A DNA stretch of 43,987 bases from an archaeon. GTDB taxonomy: Archaea > EX4484-52 > GLR71. The stretch lies in NCBI GenBank assembly GCA_013138805.1, contig WTCA01000012.1:1-43987 (forward strand). Direction: 5' to 3'. Positions within the stretch are counted from its first letter, which is position 1; every line of letters begins with the position of its first letter. The notes under the pieces are model-generated. The model was not told the origin of the DNA. It ran no database searches and saw only the letters and a list, made by a program, of their open reading frames with translations. The position numbers and the translations under genes are program-made. Of this stretch, positions 1-7,272 are shown piece after piece.

Positions 1-360
1 GAAATGGAATATATAGGATGCACATCAGAACTTGACGGTATCAAGGAAACGCCTTTTGAAAGGTCAATTATAGAAGCTATAAATAAATCAGAAGAAAAAG
101 TTATAGACCCCTTAACACAAGAAGCTATTATTGATGGTCATTTAGAAGAAGTTGACATGGAAGACAGGATAGCTTTCTTAGTGCCTGACAAATACAAAAC
201 AGATGAAACATTAGATGCCGGTCTTTTGGTCATGATGGCTAAAGAAGGAATATCGACTGAAAACTTAAAGCATGCAATGACATATGCAACAAAAATTAAA
301 AGACCCACTGAAATTTTTACTTTGGAGATAAACACAACTTATCTTAACTTTACCTCATGA
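1..360 (+). CDS. hypothetical protein, probably cut by the left edge
   Basis: The frame is already open at base 1, and the first ATG at base 4 may be internal, so the true start may lie outside the window. The visible part is about 118 residues, acidic and mostly helical, with no transmembrane segment, signal peptide, Cys pair or catalytic motif that I recognise. A second unknown gene follows 24 bases later on the same strand, so the two may be co-transcribed. I cannot assign a function. Confidence 0.55.
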   Translation, partial: EMEYIGCTSELDGIKETPFERSIIEAINKSEEKVIDPLTQEAIIDGHLEEVDMEDRIAFLVPDKYKTDETLDAGLLVMMAKEGISTENLKHAMTYATKIKRPTEIFTLEINTTYLNFTS

Positions 361-384
361 TTTACATATAAGGCCGGTTTTCCT

Positions 385-867
385 ATGATTGAAACAGACA
401 ATAACAAATATGAAAGGCTGGACACTGCTCTTCTCGAATTATGCAGATTAATATACCAAGAGAATGATGTTAACTGCCTTATAATAACTGACGAAAAAGG
501 TGATCCATATGAAAATCCCTTGTTCCTTTATAGGCTAGGAGAATGCGGAATCAATAAAGATACAGAATCGATAAACACTGAATTGATAAATTACGATTCA
601 AAGATGATCAAAGGCGACAAAGTGCTTGACATTTCTACAATAACACTCCCGGAAGATATATTTAATAAGCATTTAAAAAAGATGAAAACAATACCTCTAA
701 AACCACAAGACATTTCAGGACCTAAATACATATGCTCAAAAGAATTAGTAACATTGCTGGATAAATATTACACAGGATTGATTAAAAAAGAAGTTAAAAG
801 ATGGATACATGAAAATAGCATAACTCCTGATGGTGTGCATTTGAACAGGATGAATAATGCTTTTTAA
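385..867 (+). CDS. hypothetical protein, 160 aa
   Basis: A soluble, charged protein with no family that I recognise. It lacks membrane segments and metal-binding clusters, and the C-terminal third is basic and helical (around KKEVKRWIHEN). The ATG is preceded by a weak purine stretch (aaggccgg). It follows the upstream unknown gene closely on the same strand, and an amidohydrolase gene starts 47 bases downstream. Base composition is AT-rich compared with the ribosomal-protein genes of the window, which suggests accessory gene content. Confidence 0.5.
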   Translation: MIETDNNKYERLDTALLELCRLIYQENDVNCLIITDEKGDPYENPLFLYRLGECGINKDTESINTELINYDSKMIKGDKVLDISTITLPEDIFNKHLKKMKTIPLKPQDISGPKYICSKELVTLLDKYYTGLIKKEVKRWIHENSITPDGVHLNRMNNAF

Positions 868-914
868 AGGATTAAGGACATCATAATTTAAAATTCTTCC
901 AACAGTATATCTGC

Positions 915-1736
915 ATGAGACAACGCGCAGACGCACATATGCACTCTATACGCCTTGGTGACAAGCCTATACTCGGACATAAAGATATTGTCTCTCTCGA
1001 CATATACAGGCAATATTTCGAATCCAACAATATAGGGACAGCTTTTGTCGTATTCAACGATGAGGACAGCTTTAATGAACTGAAACAATCATGCCCTAAA
1101 ACAGACATCTACGGATTCTACTGGATACATGACAAAGACTACAGCATCCCTGACACAGCAGATGCATTGAAGTTTGAGTCATACATAGACAAGATAGACA
1201 TATCAGAAATAGGGCCTATTCTCGATTCTGATACTAAAGAACGCCCGGTTTACATACACTGCGGTGAACTTGAAAGAGGACTGTCAAACCCGTCAAAAGT
1301 GGAAAAGCTTGCACAGTTATACAGCGACCGCAGATTCATAATAGGTCATGCAGGCGCATACGCACCCCCTATAGGTGAAGCACTCAGGAATCTTAATATA
1401 CCGGAACTTGTCCAACAGGCGATAGACATCTGCATAACTAATGAAAATATATGGCTTGAAACATCTATACTGAACTATGAACCAAAACTAGAACTGATAG
1501 CAGAAAACATTGACAGCATAAAAGATAAGGTTCTTCTCGGAACTGACTTCCCCCTGACTATAGGAGATGTCCTTGAAGATAAAGTACAGGTAAAACAAAA
1601 TATACTGTCCGAACAGCCTACAATATTATCACAGGAAAAGCTTCTTGCAGACTATCTGTCAATACATAAAGACAGAAATTTTGCCAATAACATAATAGAC
1701 CAAATCTACCAGAACGCGGCAGCATTCTTCAGATAA
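915..1736 (+). CDS. amidohydrolase-type (TIM-barrel) metal-dependent hydrolase
   Basis: The protein has the ordered metal-ligand pattern of the amidohydrolase-2 superfamily: D6-A-H8-M-H10 at the N-terminus, H115 in IHCGE, H145 in GHAG and D211 in LGTDFP. These residues normally bind one or two divalent metals at the C-terminal mouth of a TIM barrel and hydrolyse, or sometimes decarboxylate, a small substrate. At 273 aa it is a typical single-domain member, with no signal peptide, so it is cytoplasmic. The substrate cannot be deduced. An AT-rich TATA-like stretch lies about 25-30 bp upstream of the ATG. The gene converges on metK, with only 11 bases between the two stops. Confidence 0.8.
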   Translation: MRQRADAHMHSIRLGDKPILGHKDIVSLDIYRQYFESNNIGTAFVVFNDEDSFNELKQSCPKTDIYGFYWIHDKDYSIPDTADALKFESYIDKIDISEIGPILDSDTKERPVYIHCGELERGLSNPSKVEKLAQLYSDRRFIIGHAGAYAPPIGEALRNLNIPELVQQAIDICITNENIWLETSILNYEPKLELIAENIDSIKDKVLLGTDFPLTIGDVLEDKVQVKQNILSEQPTILSQEKLLADYLSIHKDRNFANNIIDQIYQNAAAFFR

Positions 1737-1747
1737 AGTAAAGAACC

Positions 1748-2911
1748 TCAAAGCCCTGCCTCTTTTCTCAAAACATCAGCCATATCTGTCTTCTCCCATG
1801 TAAAATCCGGATCATTCCTCCCGAAATGCCCGTAAGCAGCAGTCTTCTTATATATAGGCCTCAAAAGATCCAGACGCTCAATTATCGCTTTAGGGCGAAG
1901 ATCAAAATGCTTATTCACAAGTTCAGCAATCTTTTCCTCAGGTATCTTGTTAGTGCCGAAAGTATCCACCAGGACAGACACAGGATAGGCAACACCAATT
2001 GCATAAGCTATCTGCACCTCGCACTGATCCGAAAGTCCTGCAGCAACAATGTTTTTCGCCACATACCGTGCCATGTAAGATCCCGAACGGTCAACCTTTG
2101 ACGGATCCTTGCCGGAAAAGCATCCGCCGCCATGGCTGCCTTTGCCCCCGTAAGTATCTACAATTATCTTCCTTCCTGTAAGGCCAGTATCACCGTGAGG
2201 GCCTCCCACCACAAACCGTCCTGTCTCATTAACAAAATATTTCGTATTCTCATCAAGAAGTTCCGGCGCAATAACCTGCCTTATCACCTGCTCGATTATG
2301 TCTTTCTTTATCTGGTCATGGCCTACATCTTCATTATGCTGCGCCGCGACAACAACAGCCTCAACCCTTTTTGGAGTGTTCCCTTCATATTCAACAGTCA
2401 CCTGTGATTTACCGTCAGGCCTCAGGTAAGCAATAATCCCTTTTTTTCTCACCTCAGCAAGCCGCATCGTAATCTTATGCGCAAGAACTATAGGAAGCGG
2501 CATAAGCTCTTCTGTCTCATTTGCCGCATAGCCGAACATCAGCCCCTGATCGCCTGCACCCTGTTCATGCTCTTCACTGTCATCAACACCCATCGCGATA
2601 TCAGGCGATTGCTCCTGTATAACATTTGTCACAGCGCATGTTTCCCCGTCAAAACCTATTTTAGAGTCAGTATAGCCAATCTCCTTTACAGTATCCCTTA
2701 TTATAGCAGGAATATCAACATAAGTCGATGTAGTTATCTCACCGCCGACAATAGCCATGCCTGTAGTGACAAATGTCTCACATGCAACCCTTCCTTTCGG
2801 ATCGTCCTTCAGCACTGCGTCAAGGATTGCATCTGATATCTGGTCCGCTATCTTATCAGGATGCCCCTCGGTCACCGATTCTGAAGTAAAGAAATGTTTT
2901 CCATTAGCCAT
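1748..2911 (-). CDS. metK: S-adenosylmethionine synthetase, bacterial type
   Basis: Makes S-adenosylmethionine from methionine and ATP. The protein has the bacterial/eukaryotic MAT signatures: GHPDK at residues 16-20, GAGDQG at 118-123 and a GGG[13 protein letters not shown] block at 261-276. Length is 387 aa, normal for that family. I chose the inner ATG because an AGGTGA ribosome site lies five bases upstream of it, while the outer in-frame ATG has none. Most archaea instead use an unrelated-looking archaeal MAT family, so the bacterial form suggests lateral acquisition or a lineage-specific replacement. It should supply SAM to the methyltransferases in this window. Confidence 0.95.
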   Translation of the reverse strand: MANGKHFFTSESVTEGHPDKIADQISDAILDAVLKDDPKGRVACETFVTTGMAIVGGEITTSTYVDIPAIIRDTVKEIGYTDSKIGFDGETCAVTNVIQEQSPDIAMGVDDSEEHEQGAGDQGLMFGYAANETEELMPLPIVLAHKITMRLAEVRKKGIIAYLRPDGKSQVTVEYEGNTPKRVEAVVVAAQHNEDVGHDQIKKDIIEQVIRQVIAPELLDENTKYFVNETGRFVVGGPHGDTGLTGRKIIVDTYGGKGSHGGGCFSGKDPSKVDRSGSYMARYVAKNIVAAGLSDQCEVQIAYAIGVAYPVSVLVDTFGTNKIPEEKIAELVNKHFDLRPKAIIERLDLLRPIYKKTAAYGHFGRNDPDFTWEKTDMADVLRKEAGL

Positions 2912-2973
2912 CAGTTTCACCTGACCCACCATTTGTATCTTACACTTAAAAGCATTTTCAAAAACAAAAGGGA

Positions 2974-2986
2974 AACCATATAAACT
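2974..2986 (+). promoter_or_regulatory. TATA-box promoter of the Cys-rich gene at 3015
   Basis: An ACCATATAAAC box is centred about 33 bp upstream of the ATG at 3015. A start site about 25 bp downstream would leave an untranslated leader of only a few bases, and no ribosome site precedes the ATG, so translation is probably leaderless or nearly so. Confidence 0.5.
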
Positions 2987-3014
2987 TCAACTCCCCAATA
3001 CATATTTGTTTTCT

Positions 3015-3359
3015 ATGGGATGGCCGGACGCACCGAAGCATGTATGCAGGATAAAGACAAAGGCAGGCCTTGTATTCTGCTGCCCGCAAAAGAAGACTTG
3101 CCCTGCAAGAGATGAATGCTTAAAAGAATTCGGCATATCTGATGAAGCCTACAGAAAGATAAAAGAATCCTTCGAGGCAGAGTTCGGTAGTGAAAAGGAC
3201 ATAGATGTCTGTTTCGGCTCTCTTGTCTGGTGCTGCAAAGCATCAAGGATGTGTGCAAGACGCGACCGTGCCCTTGAAAAGATCGGCATGACCATAAAGG
3301 AATATATGGCACTCAAAAGGAAGATGTCATTGAAATTTGAGAATCCTCAGGAGAGCTGA
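3015..3359 (+). CDS. Cys-rich protein resembling methanogenesis marker 9 domain (COG4008-like)
   Basis: A 114-aa protein built from two similar halves. Each half has an aromatic-Cys-Cys-x5-Cys motif (FCC...C at residues 21-29, WCC...C at 72-80), and further Cys residues stand at 11, 35 and 66, nine in all. This matches what I remember of the putative methanogenesis marker 9 family: eight invariant Cys and two copies of an aromatic-CC motif, with a proposed metal-binding role. No methanogenesis gene is visible nearby. I use the ATG rather than an upstream in-frame TTG because the TATA box fits a leaderless ATG. Function is unknown; metal or Fe-S binding is the safest inference. Confidence 0.6.
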   Translation: MGWPDAPKHVCRIKTKAGLVFCCPQKKTCPARDECLKEFGISDEAYRKIKESFEAEFGSEKDIDVCFGSLVWCCKASRMCARRDRALEKIGMTIKEYMALKRKMSLKFENPQES

Positions 3360-3360
3360 G

Positions 3361-3370
3361 TCTTTTTCTT
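3361..3370 (+). terminator. T-rich archaeal-type terminator
   Basis: A run of thymines (TCTTTTTCTT) begins two bases after the stop codon of the Cys-rich gene. This is the usual form of intrinsic termination in archaea. Confidence 0.4.
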
Positions 3371-3401
3371 AAATATATATACATAATCAACCACCAAAGG
3401 T

Positions 3402-3429
3402 AGTTATCGACCAATAATAGTCGATAACT
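3402..3429. repeat. perfect 10-bp inverted repeat (hairpin)
   Basis: AGTTATCGAC at 3402-3411 is perfectly complementary to GTCGATAACT at 3420-3429, with an 8-base loop. An outer 6-bp pair (ACATAA 3381-3386 with TTATGT 3430-3435) can extend the fold, leaving 15 unpaired bases on the left arm only. It has no T-run, so it does not look like a terminator. It stands at the left border of the possible cassette that carries the gene at 3491. Confidence 0.6.
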
Positions 3430-3444
3430 TTATGTTATACGAAA

Positions 3445-4374
3445 TGCGAGCGAGCTGATTGATTTATAAATAGAATCTTATAAAATAATTATGAGGAAAA
3501 CTATTATGAATTCAAAAATTAAAATCTTGATTGGAGTTTTGGTTATTGGAGTTATTTTAGTCGGTGGGTGGTGGATTTGGAATGATCAAACTATCAAAAG
3601 CCCAAGAGGTATTTGCGGCCCAAAAGGAATGGGAACTAATTATGATGTATCATATTGCGATAAAACATGTAATGTAGATAATGATTGTAAGTTTACTTGT
3701 GGTTGTGGAGCTATCAATAAAAATGAAATATGCCGCGATGAAGGAATTACCTATGATTGTGTTGACCATGAAGTAAAATGTAAAGAGGGTAAATGCTTTA
3801 TTGGAAAGGAGAGATTACCAAAAGGAGTAAGCATCGCTACAGACAAAACAGAGTACGAATTTGGAGAAAAAATCACTGCCACCTTAAACTACAAGGATGA
3901 AATTTATGCATGGAGTGAATCTGCATGGTCAATACAAAGATGGGAAAATGATACCTGGACTACCATACAAAGAAAAGATGATAAATACTTCTGGTGTGCA
4001 AATATACCTGAATGTAAGGATGTGAGTTTAGAAAAGATTGAAGAGTGCCCTCCTACTGTACTCTGCGAAAGAGAAATTTGGTATAATGTTAGAGATATGC
4101 CAAAGTTGGTTTGGTACCAATTCTATAAAATTGAAGAAAAAACATTCCAATGTAAATATATTCAAAGACATCCAAGAACTAAGGAAGTGACATCTAGCGA
4201 AATAGAAAATAGGTCATGTGCTATATTTAATCAAGCACAGCCTGGGAAGTATAAAATAAGATTTGAATACGCTACTACCATTAATCCGGATGACCCCTTT
4301 AGTAGAGAAGTTGATATTCAATATGTTGAAAAGGAGATTGTAATAAAATAAAAAATTTTGACGGCTCGCTCGCA
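3445..4374. repeat. 11-bp inverted repeats flanking the gene at 3491-4351
   Basis: TGCGAGCGAGC at 3445-3455 and its exact complement GCTCGCTCGCA at 4364-4374 bracket one gene, 35 bp before its start and 12 bp after its stop. The GC-rich repeat stands out in very AT-rich surroundings. Together with the fold-back DNA on both sides, it suggests that the gene and its flanks moved as a unit. Confidence 0.55.
3491..4351 (+). CDS. membrane-anchored, Cys-rich extracytoplasmic protein with Ig-like region
   Basis: A 286-aa protein. One N-terminal hydrophobic segment (about residues 9-30, ILIGVLVIGVILVGGWW) should act as an uncleaved anchor, leaving the rest outside the cell. Residues about 42-105 form a Cys-dense module (pairs such as CGCG and CKEGKC) likely to be disulphide-bonded. 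From about 110 onward a beta-rich segment (DKTEYEFGEKITATL) resembles bacterial/archaeal Ig-like domains. The role is unknown; surface adhesion or stability is a guess. The TATA box TTTATAAATAG lies about 25 bp upstream, fitting a leaderless start. The gene is AT-rich, stands alone and is enclosed by repeats, suggesting acquisition. Confidence 0.7.
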   Translation: MRKTIMNSKIKILIGVLVIGVILVGGWWIWNDQTIKSPRGICGPKGMGTNYDVSYCDKTCNVDNDCKFTCGCGAINKNEICRDEGITYDCVDHEVKCKEGKCFIGKERLPKGVSIATDKTEYEFGEKITATLNYKDEIYAWSESAWSIQRWENDTWTTIQRKDDKYFWCANIPECKDVSLEKIEECPPTVLCEREIWYNVRDMPKLVWYQFYKIEEKTFQCKYIQRHPRTKEVTSSEIENRSCAIFNQAQPGKYKIRFEYATTINPDDPFSREVDIQYVEKEIVIK

Positions 4375-4490
4375 CTCAAAATCCTTTGGATTTTGCCCTT
4401 CGGGTCGTCTAACAGCAGTTATGAGGAAAATTCTAACGAATTTTCCCAAATTTCTGCTTCGCAAAAACTTCTCTTATCCTCATATGTTAC
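4364..4490. repeat. hairpin-rich fold-back segment downstream of the 3491 gene
   Basis: Several palindromes lie in a row. CAAAATCC/GGATTTTG (4377-4384 with 4388-4395) has a TTT loop. CCC-TTC-GGG is a mini-hairpin. TATGAGGA (4420-4427) pairs with TCCTCATA (4477-4484), enclosed by TAAC (4410-4413) and GTTA (4486-4489). Inside it sits a perfect 9-bp hairpin (4425-4433 with 4438-4446). GTCTAAC at 4407 resembles the R'' box of an integron attC site, but the right-hand box (GTTACAA) is a poor match. No gene is seen here. It could be a recombination site, a REP-like element or a non-coding RNA. Confidence 0.45.
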
Positions 4491-4552
4491 AATCAATTCA
4501 AAAGTTAGCAAAAAATAGAAAGGTGACTTTGACTTAAAAACCATTTTAAAAT

Positions 4553-4738
4553 TTATTCTTGCTCGAGTAGCCGCTCTAATTCAGTTTCAATTATTCTATA
4601 TGCAGCTTGATTATCTATCACATCAGTAGTTCCTTTGTAAGCTGCACCTTGAAGTTCGCCTCTAAGTTGAACATATGCGTCAAAAATTTTATCATCATGC
4701 GTAAAACGTAAATAATACAAACACCAATAATTAAGCAT
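4553..4738 (-). pseudogene. short open frame or gene remnant, about 61 aa
   Basis: A 61-residue frame with a plausible amphipathic, acidic C-terminus (ETELERLLEQE) and no recognised family. Its ATG shares the palindromic CATG with the start of the divergent DUF1801 gene. The two starts therefore overlap, and no promoter or ribosome site is visible for this one. It may be the tail of a gene whose front was lost when the neighbouring segment was rearranged, or it may be noncoding. I keep it only because the composition looks protein-like. Confidence 0.25.
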
Positions 4739-5063
4739 GGACAAAAATGTTGAAGACTACATAGAAAAACAAAAATCACCTCAGAAAGAGATTTGCATAA
4801 GGCTAAGAAATATCATTCTAAAGACATTTCCTGACATCAAAGAAGAGATGAAGATGGGAGTCCCGTGGTATGAAGGGAAATATTACATTGTTGCGCTCAA
4901 AGACCATGTCAATCTTGGCTTTTCATTAAAAGGCCTGTCAAAGAAAGAACAAGATCTTTTTGAAGGTGCCGGGAAAACAATGAAACATATCAAAGCCTAT
5001 TCCATAAAAGAAATTGATGATGAAAAAATCATCAAACTTCTGAAAATAGTAAAAAACATTTAA
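4737..5063 (+). CDS. DUF1801 family protein
   Basis: A 108-aa soluble protein whose whole length fits the DUF1801 pattern (YdhG-like): an N-terminal helix with VEDYIEKQKSPQKE, then FPDIKEEMKMGVPWYEG, then a strand pair ending in VNLGFSLKGL. The family has a small frataxin-like fold. Its biochemical role is unsettled, with metal or ligand binding proposed. The gene stands alone between the fold-back segment and a 228-base gap, and probably has its own AT-rich promoter around 4709-4720. Confidence 0.8.
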   Translation: MDKNVEDYIEKQKSPQKEICIRLRNIILKTFPDIKEEMKMGVPWYEGKYYIVALKDHVNLGFSLKGLSKKEQDLFEGAGKTMKHIKAYSIKEIDDEKIIKLLKIVKNI

Positions 5064-5291
5064 ACCCTTAAATCTATATTAAACATTATAGAATACGGAT
5101 ATGTAGAAATCTACATAAATCCTGAAAAACTGAAAGCAAAACTGAAAAAGTAATCCAGGCCCAATAACCTTTAACCTGCCAAAAAACTGAAACATTAACA
5201 AAAATCGGCTGCTGCCCCCACCCTATATAAATAGCCATATCACCAATTCCAAGAAAAACATTAATATACCCCCTGCCAACAATATTACAAT

Positions 5292-6578
5292 ATGGATACG
5301 ACAAACAGCCTGTTCATGGTAGGTCTTATAATAATACTCGGCCTTCTCGCGCAATACAACTTCAAAAAGACAAAGATCCCTGATGCTCTCATACTGATAA
5401 CAACAGGAGCTATCCTTTCATATTTCGGCTTAACAAAAAGTATAGACACAGCAAGTCCTGAACTGACATTCTTAATAACATTCAGCCTGATATTCGTCGT
5501 ATTTTATGGCGCAATCCCTATAAAGCTAAGAGCAATCCTGTCAACAATGAACTACGCCTTCATCTCATCAGTCCTGAACTTCATAGCGATAACCGTAACC
5601 ATCGGAATCATATCTCATTACCTTTTAGGATTCACATGGATAATCGCACTGTCGCTTGGCGCCCTTTTCTGCGTGCTTGACGGCTCTATCATAAACAGCA
5701 TACTGGAAACTATCAAGCTCCACCCGAAAGCAGAAGCAGAGATACAGACAGAAAGCGCAATAATAGACATACTCGTAATCGTCGGCGTCCTGTCAATCAT
5801 AAACTTTTCGGCAATGACCATGACTGAAATAACGCAGAGCCTCACAAGCTACATCTTCCTGAGCCTGGGCATAGGTCTGGTAAGTGCCATGCTATGGGCA
5901 TTCGTACTGAAACACATGGGCCACTACAGCAGCGCACCTATAGCTACTATGGGTCTACTCGTAACGCTTTACGCATTCGCCGAATATGTGATGGCAAACG
6001 GTGTGATAACAATATTTTTCTTTTCGATAATGCTTGGCAATGTCGCAATCTGGAGCAAACTGCTCTACAAGGAACAGAAAGAAAGCGTGGGTCTGCTGGA
6101 GCTTGAGACAAAACACTTTTTCAAAGACATAAGCTTCCTCATCAGGACATTCCTCTTTGTCTACCTCGGCATTCTCGTCGACTTCAGCCAGTGGATATAT
6201 CTCATATACGGCCTTGTATTCTTCTTTATCGCATACCTTGCAAGATCATCTGTAAGAAGATATATCAAGAGCGAGGAATTTAATAAGAAAGAGGTATACA
6301 TGCTTGATGCCATGTGTGCCAAAGGCCTGACCCCGACAGTGATGGTCACAGTGATAGGCGCCAACATAGCATTTGCAGAGATAGCAAATGTAGTGATGTT
6401 CACAAACATCGTTGTAGGAGGCATATTCTCAAGCATCCTGATAACATCAGTGCTCATAATGCTCATCGACAGGAACATGTTCACATCTGTGAATGAGATA
6501 ATTACCGGAGCAATAGAAAAATATAAGAAAAGACAGACGACAAAGCAGCCGGTGCAAAACGATACAATCTTACAGTAG
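5292..6578 (+). CDS. monovalent cation/proton antiporter (CPA family)
   Basis: A 428-aa membrane protein with about 12 hydrophobic segments across its first 400 residues and a charged cytoplasmic tail. The order of segments and the conserved acidic sites resemble CPA-type Na+(K+)/H+ exchangers: LGALFCVLDGS takes the place of the usual unwound helix with a TDP motif, and ESAIIDI the place of the ion-binding ExxxxD helix. It should exchange Na+ or K+ for protons across the cytoplasmic membrane. Replacement of the usual DP by DG is unusual. The 228-base gap upstream holds a CTATATAAATAG box near 5222 but no gene. It is not part of the Mrp cluster at 33-37 kb. Confidence 0.85.
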   Translation: MDTTNSLFMVGLIIILGLLAQYNFKKTKIPDALILITTGAILSYFGLTKSIDTASPELTFLITFSLIFVVFYGAIPIKLRAILSTMNYAFISSVLNFIAITVTIGIISHYLLGFTWIIALSLGALFCVLDGSIINSILETIKLHPKAEAEIQTESAIIDILVIVGVLSIINFSAMTMTEITQSLTSYIFLSLGIGLVSAMLWAFVLKHMGHYSSAPIATMGLLVTLYAFAEYVMANGVITIFFFSIMLGNVAIWSKLLYKEQKESVGLLELETKHFFKDISFLIRTFLFVYLGILVDFSQWIYLIYGLVFFFIAYLARSSVRRYIKSEEFNKKEVYMLDAMCAKGLTPTVMVTVIGANIAFAEIANVVMFTNIVVGGIFSSILITSVLIMLIDRNMFTSVNEIITGAIEKYKKRQTTKQPVQNDTILQ

Positions 6579-6596
6579 ATTCTTATTTCAAGCGAA

Positions 6597-6607
6597 CTTT
6601 TTAAACT
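6597..6607 (+). promoter_or_regulatory. TATA-like promoter of the methyltransferase-gltX pair
   Basis: CTTTTTTAAAC lies about 30 bp upstream of the expected start site and 39 bp upstream of the methyltransferase ATG. No promoter separates the methyltransferase from gltX, so this was probably the original gltX promoter and now serves both genes. Confidence 0.4.
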
Positions 6608-6635
6608 TTCAATACAAAAAATCAGATGATGCATC

Positions 6636-7271
6636 ATGCCAGATATAAAAAAAAGAGCAAAATCAATATTTTCTGATATATACCATAATAATATTTGGGA
6701 CAGTAATGAATCCGTATCTGGTCCTGGTTCTACCTTAGAACACACAACTGTAATTAGAAAAGAGTTGCCTATTTTAATAAAAGAGTTCAATATAAAAACA
6801 GTATTAGATATTCCTTGTGGTGATTACAATTGGATGAAAGAAATAAAATTAGATTTAAAAAAGTATATTGGATATGATATTGTTCCAGAAATAATTATAA
6901 AGAACACCAAAATATATGGCAATAAGAAGATAGAGTTTAAAGAAATAAACATGATTGATAATACTTTACCATCGGCAGATTTAATAATATGCAGAGATGG
7001 ATTAGTTCACCTTTCATTTAAAGATATAAAGTCCACAATTAAAAATTTTAAAAAAAGTAAATCAAAATATCTTCTTACAACAACATTCACAAGACAGATG
7101 AAAAATAAAGATATACTCACTGGAAGATGGAGGATTATAAATCTTCAAGAACCACCCTTCAATTTTCCAAAAGCAATAAAAACAATAAATGAAAAATATA
7201 AAGGAGACAATGGTATGTATTCTGATAGAAGTTTATGTTTATATAAAATCAAAGATATAAAAGTGGAATAA
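6636..7271 (+). CDS. class I SAM-dependent methyltransferase
   Basis: Belongs to a bacterial-looking methyltransferase group with an N-terminal SGPGST block, the SAM-binding motif I VLDIPCGDYNW at about residues 60-70, an acidic end of strand 2 (IGYDIV), CRDGLVHLSF, and a conserved LQEPPFNFP segment near the C-terminus. The substrate is unknown. The gene is much more AT-rich than gltX downstream, which begins one base after its stop. Its first nine residues (MPDIKKRAK) nearly repeat the start of GltX (MPDINKRAR), also at the DNA level (24 of 27 bases). Insertion at the gltX start with duplication of its 5' end is the simplest explanation. Confidence 0.85.
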   Translation: MPDIKKRAKSIFSDIYHNNIWDSNESVSGPGSTLEHTTVIRKELPILIKEFNIKTVLDIPCGDYNWMKEIKLDLKKYIGYDIVPEIIIKNTKIYGNKKIEFKEINMIDNTLPSADLIICRDGLVHLSFKDIKSTIKNFKKSKSKYLLTTTFTRQMKNKDILTGRWRIINLQEPPFNFPKAIKTINEKYKGDNGMYSDRSLCLYKIKDIKVE

Positions 7272-7272
7272 T

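Noticed and set aside
1826-2836. Several plus-strand open frames over metK
   Set aside because: All are antisense to a fully conserved MetK and have no motifs or ribosome sites.
4407-4490. Definite integron attC site
   Set aside because: The left box fits, but the right box does not match GTTRRRY, the arms are unevenly spaced, and no integron integrase is in the window. Kept only as a resemblance.
6161-6790. Minus-strand open frame of about 209 codons across the antiporter end and methyltransferase start
   Set aside because: It spans two real genes on the other strand and has no promoter or family resemblance.
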